Positions 1-11,807 of a stretch of DNA of 64,000 nucleotides are shown in pieces. The stretch's first letter is position 1. Each line of letters starts with the position of its first letter. Below the pieces are notes generated by a model. It was given only the letters and a program-made list of their open reading frames with translations. It had not been told where the DNA came from and searched no databases. A program made the position numbers and the translations under genes. Source of the stretch: Oreohelix idahoensis (Eukaryota; Mollusca; Gastropoda; Stylommatophora; Oreohelicidae); contig JAMPIV010008514.1 in the NCBI GenBank assembly GCA_024509875.1, positions 69,501 through 133,500 on the forward strand, given 5' to 3'.

Positions 1-7
1 GCAAATT

Positions 8-895
8 ATGGTACCAACCAATATTCGACCTTACATTCTCAGACATGCGCATGATACAAACTGTGCAGGCCACATGGGCTTTGCTAGGACGAAATATAGA
101 GTCTTACAGCATTTTTATTGGCCTGGAGTAGTCAGGGATGTCAAATTATTTTGTCGTTCGTGCAAGACATGCCAACAAGTGGCTACAAAGGGTGCTTACC
201 ATAATGCACCTATTCAGGCTGCGGATATTTCGGTGCGACCATTCGAAAAAATGGCCATAGACTTAATAGGTCCACTGTCAGTTCCGTCAGCCAGAGGTCA
301 TAGATATGTCCTCACCTGTATTGATATGTGCACCAGGTGGCCGGAGGCAATACCTCTTAAACACATTGCTACCACCGATGTAGCTGATGCACTATTCCTC
401 ATTTTTACGAGAGTGGGGTTCCCTGACAATATTTTATCAGATAGGGGAACACAGTTTGTGTCAGATGTCATGTCGCATGTCATGAAACTATGCAATATTG
501 ATAGATCTCTTAGCTCTGTTTATCATCCTATGTCAAATGGCATGATAGAACGTTTAAATAAAACGCTGAAACAAATACTGGGGAAAGTTACCACGACGTA
601 TCCACAGGACTGGGATAGAGTGCTCCCAGCAGTGCTGTTCGCTTATCGGGAAGTCCCAAACGAACACACTGGGTTCTCGCCTTTTGAGCTCATGTATGGT
701 GCTCCACCACGAGGACCCATGTCGATAATAAAACAATTACTTACAGGTTCGGAGATGACTCAGGAATGCCAGTCATCCTATGAGTATGTGGTGAATCTAC
801 GAAAGACACTTATAGACGCTTGGAAAATAGCGACTAATTCATCTGAAAAGGCAAAAGAAAAGCTAGATCTCTTCAAAACCGTTGGAAAAAGTTAA
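8..895 (+). CDS. Retrotransposon integrase (zinc-binding and catalytic core)
   Basis: This frame encodes a retroviral-type integrase that inserts element cDNA into nuclear DNA. An HHCC zinc-binding module lies at about residues 10-57, with the paired histidines in HAHDTNCAGH and the cysteines in CRSCKTC. The DDE catalytic triad is visible as the Asp in AIDLIGP, the Asp in LSDRGTQF and the Glu in GMIERLNK. The frame is already open at the window edge, so the chosen Met may not be the real start. It stops at 895 after a one-base slip near 860; the next frame continues with the integrase C-terminus. All catalytic residues are present, so the copy looks fairly young. Confidence 0.9.
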   Translation: MVPTNIRPYILRHAHDTNCAGHMGFARTKYRVLQHFYWPGVVRDVKLFCRSCKTCQQVATKGAYHNAPIQAADISVRPFEKMAIDLIGPLSVPSARGHRYVLTCIDMCTRWPEAIPLKHIATTDVADALFLIFTRVGFPDNILSDRGTQFVSDVMSHVMKLCNIDRSLSSVYHPMSNGMIERLNKTLKQILGKVTTTYPQDWDRVLPAVLFAYREVPNEHTGFSPFELMYGAPPRGPMSIIKQLLTGSEMTQECQSSYEYVVNLRKTLIDAWKIATNSSEKAKEKLDLFKTVGKS

Positions 896-2682
896 GGAAA
901 TTAGTTCCTGGAGACAAAGCTTACGTCCTGCTACCAACGAGAGAGAATAGCCTTCTCATTTCGTGGAGTGGTCCATATGAAATTATTTCAAAATTGACAG
1001 ATGTTGATTACATTCTTGACGTGAAAGGCAAGAATAAAACCTTTCACATCAACATGCTCAAACAATTCCATGATAGACCTGAATATCTCAAACCTATTTT
1101 AGATGCTGTTAATGAAGTAATCACCGATCATCCTTCATCTTACTCTTCATTGTCAGTGATTCAAGAAGAACCCACTTCTTTTCATGATGTACCTTTGCAA
1201 CTTCCTGTCATGTCTCTTTATCCGACAGAATCATGGGTAAATGTATCTATTTGTCCGGATCTATCCAACGAACAACAATCTCAAATTCTTTCTATTCTAG
1301 AATCATATCAGCAAGTTCTGTCTAATATTCCAGGCCGATGGTCTATAATCACTCACGATATTAGACTCACAGATCACAAACCTATTAAATTAAAGCCTTA
1401 CCCTATCCCTATCCACTTTCAGGATCAGGTTGAAAAAGAATTAGGTCAAATGTTACAGCTTAACATTATTGCACCATCAGAGTCTGCTTATTCTTTCCCA
1501 ATGGTTATAGTCAAGAAGAAGGATAATAATATCAGATTATGCATGGATTTTCGTAAACTCAATTCCATAACCGAGTCTGACGCAAAGCCAATGCCAGTTC
1601 TCGACGAATTACTGTCAAAACTTTCTAAAGCAACCTATTTTAGCAAATTTGACTTAGCCAAGGGTTATTGGCAAATACCTCTCACGGAAAACGCAAAACC
1701 TTTCACTGCTTTTGCTACCCCTAAGGGTCTCTTTCAGTATAATTTCATGTGCTTTGGCTTGGTAAACGCACCAGCAACTTTCGTTCGGATGATGAGGAAA
1801 CTATTTTCTCATAGGTCTGATATCATCTCCTATATAGATGACATTTGTTTGTTCCACAACTCTTGGGACGAACATGTTTCTGGATTGAAATCTCTTCTCG
1901 AAATTCTTCGCTCTAATAATCTGACAGCGAATCCTTCGAAAGTTCAAATAGGTTTCAAAGAAATTTCTTTCTTAGGTCACAGAGTGGGCCATGGATTTCT
2001 GAAAACTGAGGATAAAACTATCTCGAAGATTCTTAACCTATCAATTCCTAAGACTAAGAAGCAGGTGCGGAGTCTTCTCGGCCTTATACAGTTCTATAAT
2101 AAATTTATGCCTCATTTATCTTCAGTTACGTCAGTCCTGTCTGAGTTAACTACGAAAGGCTCCCCTAATAGAATTGTCTGGACAGAGGCCTGCAACATAG
2201 CTCTAGTCCATTTAAAGCATTACTTTTCATGTGCACCAATTTTAAAACTTCCTGATCCTCATCTCCCATTTATTCTCAGGACAGACGCTTCGATGTACGG
2301 TATTGGTGGCTCCTTGATGCAAGAAGTAGATGGAATGCTTCATCCAGTGATGTATGTGTCGAGGAAGCTCACAAAGACAGAAACCAGATATCCAATTATT
2401 GAGCGCGAGCTTCTCGCGATCATATGGGCTGTCACGAAGCTTCAGCGTTTCCTTCTTGGTTCTCGTTTCATCATTGAGACAGACCAGAAGGCCCTGTCGT
2501 TCCTTCAAAAATCCAACATGAAAAACGCACGAGTCGCACGTTATGCAATTAATTTGCAAATATATGACTATATCATTCGACGTATTGAGGGCAAGTCCAA
2601 TGTGCTTGCAGATGTTCTGTCGAGATGTACACAGACAGACCTGCCCGATTCTCAAGGATATGACATTGCTGCGACCCATTGA
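896..2682 (+). CDS. Integrase GPY/F module fused to reverse transcriptase and RNase H
   Basis: This frame is open from about 866 and first encodes the end of integrase, including a GPY/F module (WSGPYEII, then FHINMLKQF). It runs straight into a Ty3/gypsy reverse transcriptase with FRKLNSI, FDLAKGYWQIPL, FGLVNAPATF and the catalytic YIDD (SYIDDICLF). RNase H follows, with the Asp in RTDAS, the Glu in IERELLAI, TDQKAL and the DVLSR end motif. No second integrase follows: the frame stops at 2682 and only noncoding sequence precedes the LTR. That is direct evidence for the IN-RT-RH order rather than a chance junction of two elements. Confidence 0.88.
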
Positions 2683-3185
2683 CAAAGGTACACTGCTGAT
2701 AGTCTACAGATACCTCGCTAACTTAAAAACACTATCTTGACAATATCCATAACCAGATACATATTACCATCGTTATCAAGAGAAACAACTCAAGTCATTT
2801 GAAGACAAGATAAGAGACGTTTTGTGTGGATACATTCAAATCGTTTCACACTACATCAAGTTCCATGAACAGTACATAAGATCTGATTTCCGGACAGTCA
2901 TGACATATGCGGTAAAGGAACCAAATCAAACAGTATCTCAAGTAAACAGTATAAGGCTCTTTGTCATATCTTAATGGCAATCCTTCACAAAATGACTGGG
3001 ATGCAGAACTTTAAAAAGATCATATGTCCTATTCCAGCAAACGAACTTCAAATATTGGGGCTCAGAGACTGTGACACTCAAGAGGCAACATATGAAAAGA
3101 AATCTCACACAAGAAACAATCGATTCGATACGCCTATGGAGAACTTTGCCATTTGAACATTTTTTTTTTTTTTTTTTTTGTTATT
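2683..3185. other. Noncoding 3' region of the gypsy element
   Basis: No coding domain is seen here. The stretch is A/T-rich and ends in a run of about 20 T at 3160-3179. It probably belongs to the 3' untranslated part of the Gmr1-like element. Confidence 0.4.
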
Positions 3186-3197
3186 ACTTAAACCAGT

Positions 3198-3563
3198 GGG
3201 GAGCCGCGCTAGCGTAGTGGTTACAACACCGCTCTGGCGACCGGGTGATACAGGATCAAACCCGGGCGACGGCATTTGAGGATTTTTCGTCGACCGGGAT
3301 TTGGACTGGATTAACTCGAGACCTGGCGAGAACATTTGAAGGAATGTCGTCGACCAGGGACTGGCGGCTCCTGAGCCGACCCAGCTGTAATGGGTACCTC
3401 CGAAATCGGCGAGTATTTGCCTGAATGGCGAGGGACACCTGTCTCTGTACAAGAAATAAAGGGATACTCACGTAAAATCAATGTCAGGTTAGACATAAAT
3501 AATAACCTGAGATTTCGCCTCGAGTATTAGCGGGCGTACGAAAAAAAAAAAAAAAAAAAAAAA
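3198..3563 (+). mobile_element. tRNA-derived SINE (family S1), copy 1
   Basis: The element begins GGGGAGCCGCGC and has an A box (TAGCGTAGTGG at 3210-3220) and a B box (GGATCAAACCC at 3253-3263), the internal promoter of RNA polymerase III. It ends in a long poly-A tail. A perfect 12-bp target duplication, ACTTAAACCAGT, flanks it at 3186-3197 and 3564-3575. A second, nearly identical copy lies at 48576-48935. The body between B box and tail is about 270 bp and I did not recognise a named core domain in it. Confidence 0.92.
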
Positions 3564-3575
3564 ACTTAAACCAGT

Positions 3576-4010
3576 TATGGGACTCTAAAGTGCTAAAATT
3601 GCAAATAGTAAGCTTTCACACTAATGAAAGAAGAACCTATCATTGAAGACACTCAGTAACTATAGTTAATTAGTTTTACACAATGCTACAGACAGCACAC
3701 ACACGATCATGTGGACATTTACATTAACGTAATTATTATACTTACTTAATACTATTTAATTAGTTAGATCTTTCATTTCATTCATCTTTTAATTAAATGC
3801 ATTCAGATATTTCATTTTCCAAAACTTCACAATTTCACTATCATATTTCTTCGCATTTTCATTGATTTTTCTCATTTTTCCATGATGCTGACTACATTCC
3901 ATAGACTGTTGCTCAGGTATGACATAGACTGGACGGTAACTTCTCGCATTTTCTAAAAATGACTTCCTATATGGAAAACTTTCAGTTTTCGCTGGGAGGC
4001 GGGGTAAAAG
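3576..4010 (+). other. Noncoding stretch ending in a candidate polypurine tract
   Basis: No coding signal is seen. The final bases, 3994-4010, are a purine-rich tract (GGGAGGCGGGGTAAAAG) immediately before a TG dinucleotide, the expected place of the polypurine tract that primes plus-strand synthesis in LTR elements. Confidence 0.5.
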
Positions 4011-4829
4011 TGTTACCTATCACTTTGCTCACAGGCTGGTAATTCATCGCTGTGCGCAATGGAGCAGAACGCAAATACGCTCCGATTGTAAAAGCGTGCG
4101 AGTTGTGGTATGTGTGTGACACAGGTATTTAGTGTATGACGTGGACCGGGTCTTCTGCGGGGAGAACGAAGGTGATCGTTAGGACAGTTGTGTCTGGCTG
4201 GTGTTTTTTGAAGTGTATGGATTTTTATGTGAGAGCGACAGACCAGTGTTTATTGTTATAAAATATTTCAGAGTCAGGATAATTGACTCAATTAATTAAG
4301 AATGTGTGCCTGATTATGTGTGGCTTAAGGAGATGGACAGTAAGTGATTTGAATCAATACGGATTTGTAAAGCATGAAGGCGTTGTAGACGATACATAGA
4401 CATTCTGACTTTAAACCGGCACAACGACATTATTGCTTATGGCTGCTACTGATCACATTTGTATTACTAGTGTAACGTCATATCATCATATGCTCTCAAA
4501 AGAAGTGAAGTACACTTATGTTGTATTGTGACATATTAAATGTGATAAAACGTACAACAAGCTGTTGATCAAGATCATTCAAGTTGGCCATTCCGTACGT
4601 TACTGTTGAGACTGTTGTCTATTATATCAAAATATCTTACAAGACCAGTGCAGCACATTAATATACTCGTTACCCAATAGCCTTCAATAAGTATAAGGTA
4701 ACAATTCTACTGTCTCAGTCCTGTTGACTCTTCCTCAACGAACGTCTACACCGCTTTCCTCTTGTTAGGCGATATGCGCCGCTAACTAACACCACTGGAA
4801 ATGCTACAAATAATAGACTCGGAGTAACA
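4011..4829 (+). repeat. Candidate 3' LTR of the Gmr1-like element
   Basis: The segment starts TGTTAC and ends GTAACA, a perfect 6-bp inverted pair of the TG...CA type, and directly follows a purine tract. A TATAAAA-like box lies near 4257. The partner LTR would be outside the window, so identity between LTRs cannot be checked here, and the target duplication cannot be read. Confidence 0.6.
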
Positions 4830-7645
4830 CAATGGCTCAGTATCTATCCGTCAAGTGGATACTGAACAGACCCTACTGGTCCTGTCTATTTTCTCCCTCC
4901 TTTCCTCTCTCTCTCCCTCTCTCTCTCTCTTGGTCTCAGTGTCTCTCTCTAACACTCGACGACTGATGATGCGGCGTCTCCGTTACGCTCTTCTCTCGCT
5001 ACTCTCAAGATCCAGGTATTTTAACCCTCTCACCTGTTCCTGAATTCTGCGATGATGATGCTGAAGTTCTGGCGTCAAGCATGAGGTACTTGATGAACTG
5101 TCGACAAAACTTCTTTGCTGCTGAATAGCTTCCCTCTTTTAACCCGCTCCGGAGTTAGAGAAAAAAAAAAAACCACAGCCTTGATTTCCGGCTGTACGCT
5201 AATGTACACCACTCTAACATAACGCATCTCTAACCTAACTCGTCTTACTCAATACTCCACTCGTCATGTACAACAAATACAAAAAAAATAATATTACCCA
5301 CGTGGCACTTAATCCTCACTCCTTCCAATCCCCTTCTCTCGTCCGCACAACAATACATAAAATATTCCTACCCACGCGTCTCTCTAATCTTACTCCTACT
5401 CCTCCCTTCCCTCCTTCTCTCACTTAAATCTGCCAGGTAAACAAAGCCCAGACACCGTCTGCCATATTACGTGGCTGTTCCGCATGGCTAACTACGGAAT
5501 CCCTTTTGTCCGAAATCCCGTGGCCTCCTTTTTAACATTTTCCATTGAGGTTTCCCGGCTTGCTCCAAAATTACATTAAATCTCGCTATCGGAATAGTTT
5601 CCTCCCCTAAGCAGTATAATTCACTTACAACGTAAATCTGAACCCTCCGACAATATTTCTCACATTAAAGGCATAATAAAATTAACGTACACACAATGAA
5701 GTTCCCCATAAAATTACATTAGTAAATACACAGAAATAAATGGTGGTTTTACACAACATTCTACAAATATGGGCACACGTGTTTCTCACAACTTCACACA
5801 CTCCTATCTACTGCCAAAATCCCAGAAAGAATTATACACACTTTTTTTACATTTACATCGTTCTACAAAGAAAGTAATGGATGGCGCTGGCGTTTAAAAC
5901 TAAAAAGTTAATGGCCCCGAAAAAATTAACTACGGGTGAAATTCTCAAAAACCCACTAAGAAGAAAAAACGATTAATAAAAAGTTACATACCGATTATCG
6001 CTGGTTTTTCCCACAGTGGAGAACGATAAATCGACGTAGTCTGACGGCAGGCAAGATTTCTTCAAGAGATTTGCCCACAGTTCTAACTGGCTATTTATAC
6101 ACCCAGGGAACCACTCCTACGCATCATCGCGAAACCCGCGTGTTCTCTCCTACCCATAACCTAAGTGTTCCCTCGACCAATGGAAACGCTCAGAAAAAAT
6201 AAACTAACTTCGACCCACGCAAATGGATTTGAAAAACATGCAACTACCGCGTGTCTAACAATTGCGTCACGTCCACCCACGTGCGTTTCCGCCTTGCGTC
6301 ATACAGGAGTGCCCGAAAATGACGATTTCCGTAAACAACGAAAAATCGCGTGATCAAAAGAAAGTAAAACTGATCGAGTGTAAAATAAACCTACCATCAT
6401 AAAACGACCCCATTTAATTTATCTCCTCAAAACTACCAAACACGATATATATTCAAATGAGAAGAAATAAAATGGTGACAATTCAAAATAAAAGAACAGG
6501 ATCGGCCCGGAAATACAAATTAGACGACAGAAATACAAAATAGATGACAGAATCGGGCCGGTTGAAAGAAAGAATCTCAGTGCAGCATCACAAGTACTAT
6601 GAGGTAATACTGGCTATTCAAGCTATGTTGTTGTTTGTCATCATGACTTCAAGTGTTTGTTTCTGGTGGAAATAATATTGGAAAGGTTCACAGTTTCTTT
6701 TTATTTGAAACAAATAAATGTCCCTCTTGATTTAAGGTAAAGTCACTTTTAGAGGGGGGGTATACACAAGATTGAGCTGCTCTGGCCAACGTAATCTTAA
6801 CTTCTGTGTGGGCGGCAGGAAACAGTCTCCTATGCTATCTTGCTTCACAGTTTTCTTGAGGAACAACACTGGTCGATATCTTGACCAAGGAGTATGCTAT
6901 CAGCCTCTGGATTCAGCAAAACTCAGACCAGGTGCTGCTTTAATACTTTAGTACCACGGTCCCTGAAACAAGAAGGTTGTACCTCCTACTTCAGAACTAA
7001 TTTATAATCTATTTCCACACTGAAGCACAATACATAACAAACACCGAGTTCAGCGCGGTAGGCCAACTGTTAGCTTCTCATGAACAATATACAGCAGTAT
7101 TCCTCTCCCTAATGGTTACAACGCCTCTGCAATTCCAGCATTAATTCCTTCTATTCAATAAGATAGGTGTCATAGTACTATTTGGCAATCCCATGCAGTT
7201 ATACTCCTCTCTGACAAGTTTTTCTCATGATAGAGCAATATCTAGGCTTTGCCTCATGTTTGTTACTGAACCACACACATACAGACATAAATTTATCAAT
7301 TCACATTCAGTTTTCATCTAAAAGATATCAAATATGTCTAGCTTACCACAATTCACGGAAATATTAAACAAATACGTTGACTGGCGATGAGTTATGGCAT
7401 AATTCCGATCTGCCTCTGTCCCAGGCTTTTATTAGAAAAATATGAGCTGGATCTCAACGCACTTGCTTTTACAAATTGGATTTTCAAAAAGTGGCACTGA
7501 ACTAACGCTCCTAATTGACTATATTAAATGGTCTAGCCAATGAGACCATGTTTACAAAAGCTTTTGAAAAAAAGTACCCTTCCTATCGTTGCCATTAACA
7601 ACCACAAATAGTATTTGCCATCGACTAATCATGTTTCGCCTTACA
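4830..7645. other. Intergenic sequence, no gene recognised
   Basis: Only short chance frames are present. A CT-rich microsatellite lies at about 4890-4950 and a poly-A run at 5161-5172. I see no transposase, RT or exon with splice signals here. Confidence 0.5.
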
Positions 7646-8134
7646 TATTATCAGGGTTCATAGCAAATTTCTTCAAGCATTTTCCAGGCTTTTTCCAGGT
7701 TTTTCCAGGTCCAGCACATGATTTTCAAGGATGGGAAACTCTAATATTTTCCTCATCTAATTTTCTCAGATATAATTATCACTTTGCTGACCAGCAATCC
7801 GGAGCATTACCGTCTCCCATTACCAAGGGTGTTTGCAGATTTCTTTAAAAAGAACATTTTTTTTTTTTAATTCATAAAAGATTGAAAAACAGACATCTTT
7901 TCCCAGTTTTTAGCGAATTTGTTCAACGTCAGCGCAATAAAATGTTAGTGACATGGATGTCAATGAATAAAATAAGCTTGATTGACATATTGATTTAATG
8001 ATTAACGTATATCAACATAAAAGGCTAATAAAATTGTGAATAAAATGCAAAAAAAACTATTTTTCGTGTTTGTCTTTTTTGAATGTATTCTGCGTCTGTG
8101 GCATGACAATGAGCGTTTGTAAATGTTTGAGTAG

Positions 8135-8830
8135 CTACGTACCTCTAGTTGGAGTCTGAGCTGCTTCCTTTATTAACTGGTTAACTGGGATTGAAGTTGT
8201 AGCTGTAGGCCTCTGCAAGAGTCTATGTCTGGATCGTTGATAATCCTTGACTGTGTGGTATAACTTGAAGCAGAATATCAGGCATAGAGGTACATTGCAA
8301 TCTGGGCAGTACATGCAAGTCTGGCTTCTGTTCCCTGCAGCCTTACACACTTTACAGTCTGGTTTGTACCTTGTCCTTTCATATTTATCAATGAAGTGGT
8401 GCTCAGTAAGTCGTGTTGTTGTGACCTGTGGTTTTGAAGGTGTCACATTACGTCGAAGAATAGCAGGTTCAATAAGAGTCATACTGACATCCTGATCTTT
8501 GCTTTGATCTTTTTTTGTAGAGTTGGCAGTGTTGTAGGTTATGTGCCCATTGACCAGGGCAGTTTCAACTAAGAAATGATATAACAATAGGATATGTGTG
8601 GGTAGGGGTAGCTTGCACCTAGTTGGCTGAAGTAGTCGACACCTCCCATACTTTTGCTGTATTTTTCTGCAAGCAAAGGCTTCTGAATTGTTCTGCCCTA
8701 AAGAATTTGTCTTTCTGTCTTGTTTATATTATCATTGGAGTGAACAATAGATATAAGGTTAAATCTTTTCATATCATGCCAGGTGACTGTCGGCATGCCT
8801 TATCTTCTGTCGCACAAAACACAGGATGAT
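8135..8830 (-). pseudogene. piggyBac-type transposase, C-terminal remnant
   Basis: The minus strand encodes the C-terminal half of a piggyBac transposase. Visible marks are a TWHD-type segment near 8770, the family signature MGGVDYF near 8640, a helical stretch (YHFLVETALVNGHI) and the cysteine-rich C-terminal zinc domain (CKVCKAAG, CMYCPDCNVPLC, CFKLYHTVKDY at 8250-8370). A stop codon lies near 8710, and a frame change near 8590 breaks the link between the two parts. The catalytic Asp region upstream was not recognised. The copy is therefore dead and probably ancient. Confidence 0.82.
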
Positions 8831-9284
8831 TTGTCTTTTTCAATTTGAGTTGTTTTTTCTTCAATGCTACAGGAAAATGCTTCCTATTTTCAGCTACTGT
8901 TCTAAATGCACCAATCTAAATTTCAGGTCTTGAAATAAAGCTGAAGGCTGAATAAAAACTACCACAGAAGAGAATATGTCCCTTGTTGCGTATGAAATTT
9001 GAATTAAAACTATGGTGACTTTTCACTGAAAAAAGAGTCCAAATAATCTCAGCTCTGAGAGTTTCTTCCTTGGTCACAAATGATGTCACATCTGTAGGTC
9101 TCCTAATAGTGTTAGATGTTTTTGACGTGTCCGAGGGAATAGTGTTAGATAGTTTTGATGTTTCTGAGGGAAAAACTGCTCCTTAGGGTTGTGTTCTTTT
9201 CTGTTTAAAAAACCAAAAAAAATGGAACACACAAATAACTTATAAGTAGGCCTAAGCTATGTATATTTACCAAGTCAAAGTTCT

Positions 9285-9450
9285 AAACGCATGAATAATA
9301 TAGTCAAACAATATTTAACTAGAACAAAAGTTAATATATAGTAATTGGGAGGGTGAAGGTATGATGATATCCTTATAACACTTATGATAAGTGAAAATCT
9401 ATTAAATATCTAACTGGAAACATCAGGCCTTTACACACACACACCCCCTC
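9285..9450 (+). mobile_element. 3' tail of LINE family LE (strongly 5'-truncated)
   Basis: This stretch matches 46970-47135, the 3' end of the decayed LE element, with shared runs such as ATAGTCAAACAATATTTAAC and GGCCTTTACAC. No coding part is retained. It is most simply a short, 5'-truncated retrotransposition product. Confidence 0.75.
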
Positions 9451-10250
9451 CCCATCTTTACTATTTTTGTTTGATTTTTTTGTTGGGGTTTGTTTTGTTT
9501 TATCGTTTCTGTTTGTTTCGATTAAAAAAAAATTTTTTTAAATTATTTTAAAAATTTTAAATAACAGGTCTATGCACAAAATTGGTAATTTTCATTTATT
9601 CTAATTACAGTGATTTGACAGATGTGATGCCACTTTCATGTATCGGCGGTTATTCATGTTATCTGGAACTGAAAACATGTAGGCCTAGGCATATCCTAAT
9701 TATAACCCTGCAGAGCAGAACGGGATATGTCTCTTCATCATAAATATAATGAAAAAGCATTCAAAATATATTTATTTCCCAAAAATGTGGTGAAATGAAC
9801 AGTGGGACACGTCTGATAACAGAGTAGGCTATAGGATATGGAATCGCTATCAATTTCTATTCTTGACCATCTCAAACTGTGTCAAACATATTCTCGTAAG
9901 CAGTTGTAAACCAAGAAATTTCATTCAAACACTAATTTTGGCCATGGTTAAAAATAACTGTAAATAGGCCTACATTGTAAATTACGGCCGCAAGTACAGT
10001 AGGCCTATCTATAAACCGCACTTAGCCTATGTAAATGTTTTATAAATGAATTTATTACTTACCTCAGTTGAAATGAACGATTTAATACAACATGAATGCG
10101 TAGAGACAAGTTCTTGGTGTTGTTGTTGTTTTTTTTTTTTTTTTAAGTTTTGGCGAGGCGCGTTCCGTTCAACCTAGTTGGTTATATTAGGGCGCATATC
10201 CAAATATAAAAGGCCCTTAGGTCTGAGGTTATAAATACATTTTTTCCCAG

Positions 10251-10442
10251 TCGTGGGTTTTTGCTCCGCAGTGAATATGTGTAGTTATGTGTCCTTTCGT
10301 AGCAGTTAGGGTTAGGTTTAGTATTAGGGTTTGGATTTGGGTTAGCGTTAACCCTAATCCTAACCTTAATACTAAATCTAACCCTAACTGTTACGATACA
10401 AGACATAACTACACATATTCACTGCGGAGCAAAAACCCACGA
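10251..10442. repeat. Long palindrome with head-to-head telomere-like repeats
   Basis: Two arms of about 96 bp form a near-perfect inverted repeat with no spacer, centred at 10346/10347 (GGGTTAGCGTTAACCC). The inner part of each arm is degenerate TTAGGG-type sequence (TTAGGGTTAGG, then ATTAGGGTTTGG), meeting its complement CCCTAA at the centre. The outer parts are unique sequence. It could fold into a long hairpin. Confidence 0.85.
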
Positions 10443-10806
10443 GTAATAGGAAATTACCGCTTTCGAGTAACAACAGACACGCACGCTAAAAATAAATCTG
10501 CTTCACATCGTTAACGCAATTCGCCTAAAACGCAAATCGCCGAAAACACGAACCGCCGAAAACGTCTGGAAATGGATTTTGTGCTCAAAGGGAAGTAAAA
10601 ATTCTGCGGTAACTGAAGTTTAACGAAAAATACCATCAATAACCGAAAAATGGAAAACTTCCGATTTTTAATATTTTTTCAAGGTCCATTGCAGGAAATT
10701 CAAGGCTGTTAGCCATTTTTCCAGGCTTTTCAAGGCCTGGAATTTTTTTTTCTTCGTTTTCCAGGTTTTTCAAGGTTTTTCAAGGTCGCTACGAACCCTG
10801 TATTAT

Positions 10807-11807
10807 TCTAGCCAATCAAATCGGATTTAACGTGGTGGCCTAATTTCCTCTAAAGCAGTGTCCAAACACGCCATTATGAGCAAATATAATCCTGTGTTGT
10901 CAGACAACACCACTATAATATTTTGGCTATAATTTGTTAATTATTAGACTATTTGCTTAACACCTAACATATTCTTTGTCAGCAAGACTTAAGGCACCCA
11001 AATATATAAGTTTAATGGAGCCAAGTGGTTTCGTTCAAAATATGTATTTTCTTCTAGGATAGTCGTGCTGTTACCACCTCCTCACTTCCATACTAGGGGA
11101 TGTCTTCTGTACTGTCAGACTAATGTCAGGAGCTTAGACATAAATCAGTAGAATGTCATGTTTCCTAATAAGCATTAACCATGTTTTTTAAAACCTTACC
11201 TCATATTGGTAGTGTTTTTTATTACTGTTTATTTGAAAAAAAGCAAGTCTGCATGCATTTCGCGTGGGTGGCATTAATTTTATATCGCGTTGGTAGTATT
11301 GCATGCGTTCCTCCGTACAGCTCTCTCTCTCTCTCTAAGTCCGTCTGTCTTTTAGTTTACGTAGTGCATAAATGACATTAATGGAATATTAAATCTAGGT
11401 CATTACGCAGTGTGTTTATCTCAAGGTTTTCTAAGAAACACAGTACCAGTTTTATTTTTTTGAAACGCGTGTAGTTGATGCAGTAGGCTTTACTAGCAAA
11501 CGTGAAAGCGTTACAATTATGCAGACGAAGTAGAAAAAGGGGATTTCTTGTTTAGCTAGTATGACGTTCTATAACACAGGCGTACGCTATGGTGACCGCA
11601 CTGTTCTTTTACCATTCTTCTTTCCTTTTATTGAATTAATGCGTTAGGCTTTACATGTACTTTTTAATTTATATATGTGGATTTAGAATGTCTCACGACA
11701 ATCTCATCCCCTGTGGGTTTTAGCTATGGCTTGTCTGGTTATACTGGCTGGCTGTTTCCTAAGGTTATGTCTGATCCATTTCCATGTATTCTCATTAATC
11801 TCCAGAT
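10807..11807. other. Intergenic sequence, no gene recognised
   Basis: No coding or element signal is seen apart from a short CT microsatellite at about 11321-11337. Confidence 0.45.

Larger units (their letters stand above)
1..4829 (+). mobile_element. Gmr1-like Ty3/gypsy retrotransposon, 3' part (IN-RT-RH order)
   Basis: The window opens inside an LTR retrotransposon. Integrase comes first, followed in the same direction by its GPY/F module, then reverse transcriptase and RNase H. Ordinary Ty3/gypsy elements place integrase last; the integrase-first order is known from the Gmr1-like group, first described in deuterostomes. A candidate 3' LTR follows a purine tract. Gag, protease and the 5' LTR lie outside the window or are absent. 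A one-base frameshift near 860 separates the integrase core from the rest, and a SINE sits in the 3' noncoding part. The domain calls are firm; the 3' boundary is inferred. Confidence 0.85.
7652..10800. mobile_element. DNA transposon-like element with CAGGGTTC termini
   Basis: The left end reads CAGGGTTCATAGC and the right end, read on the other strand, CAGGGTTCGTAGC. Both ends continue inward into CCAGG/CAAGG-rich sequence. The hexamer TATTAT flanks both sides (7646-7651 and 10801-10806) and may be the target duplication. Inside lie a piggyBac remnant, a LINE tail and a telomere-like palindrome. The ends and hexamer do not match the TTAA duplication of piggyBac, so the piggyBac piece may be a separate insertion. 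The superfamily is not settled. Confidence 0.6.

Noticed and set aside
10182..10514. Two frames with NPNPN-type repeats over the palindrome
   Set aside because: They are translation of telomere-like repeats on the two arms.
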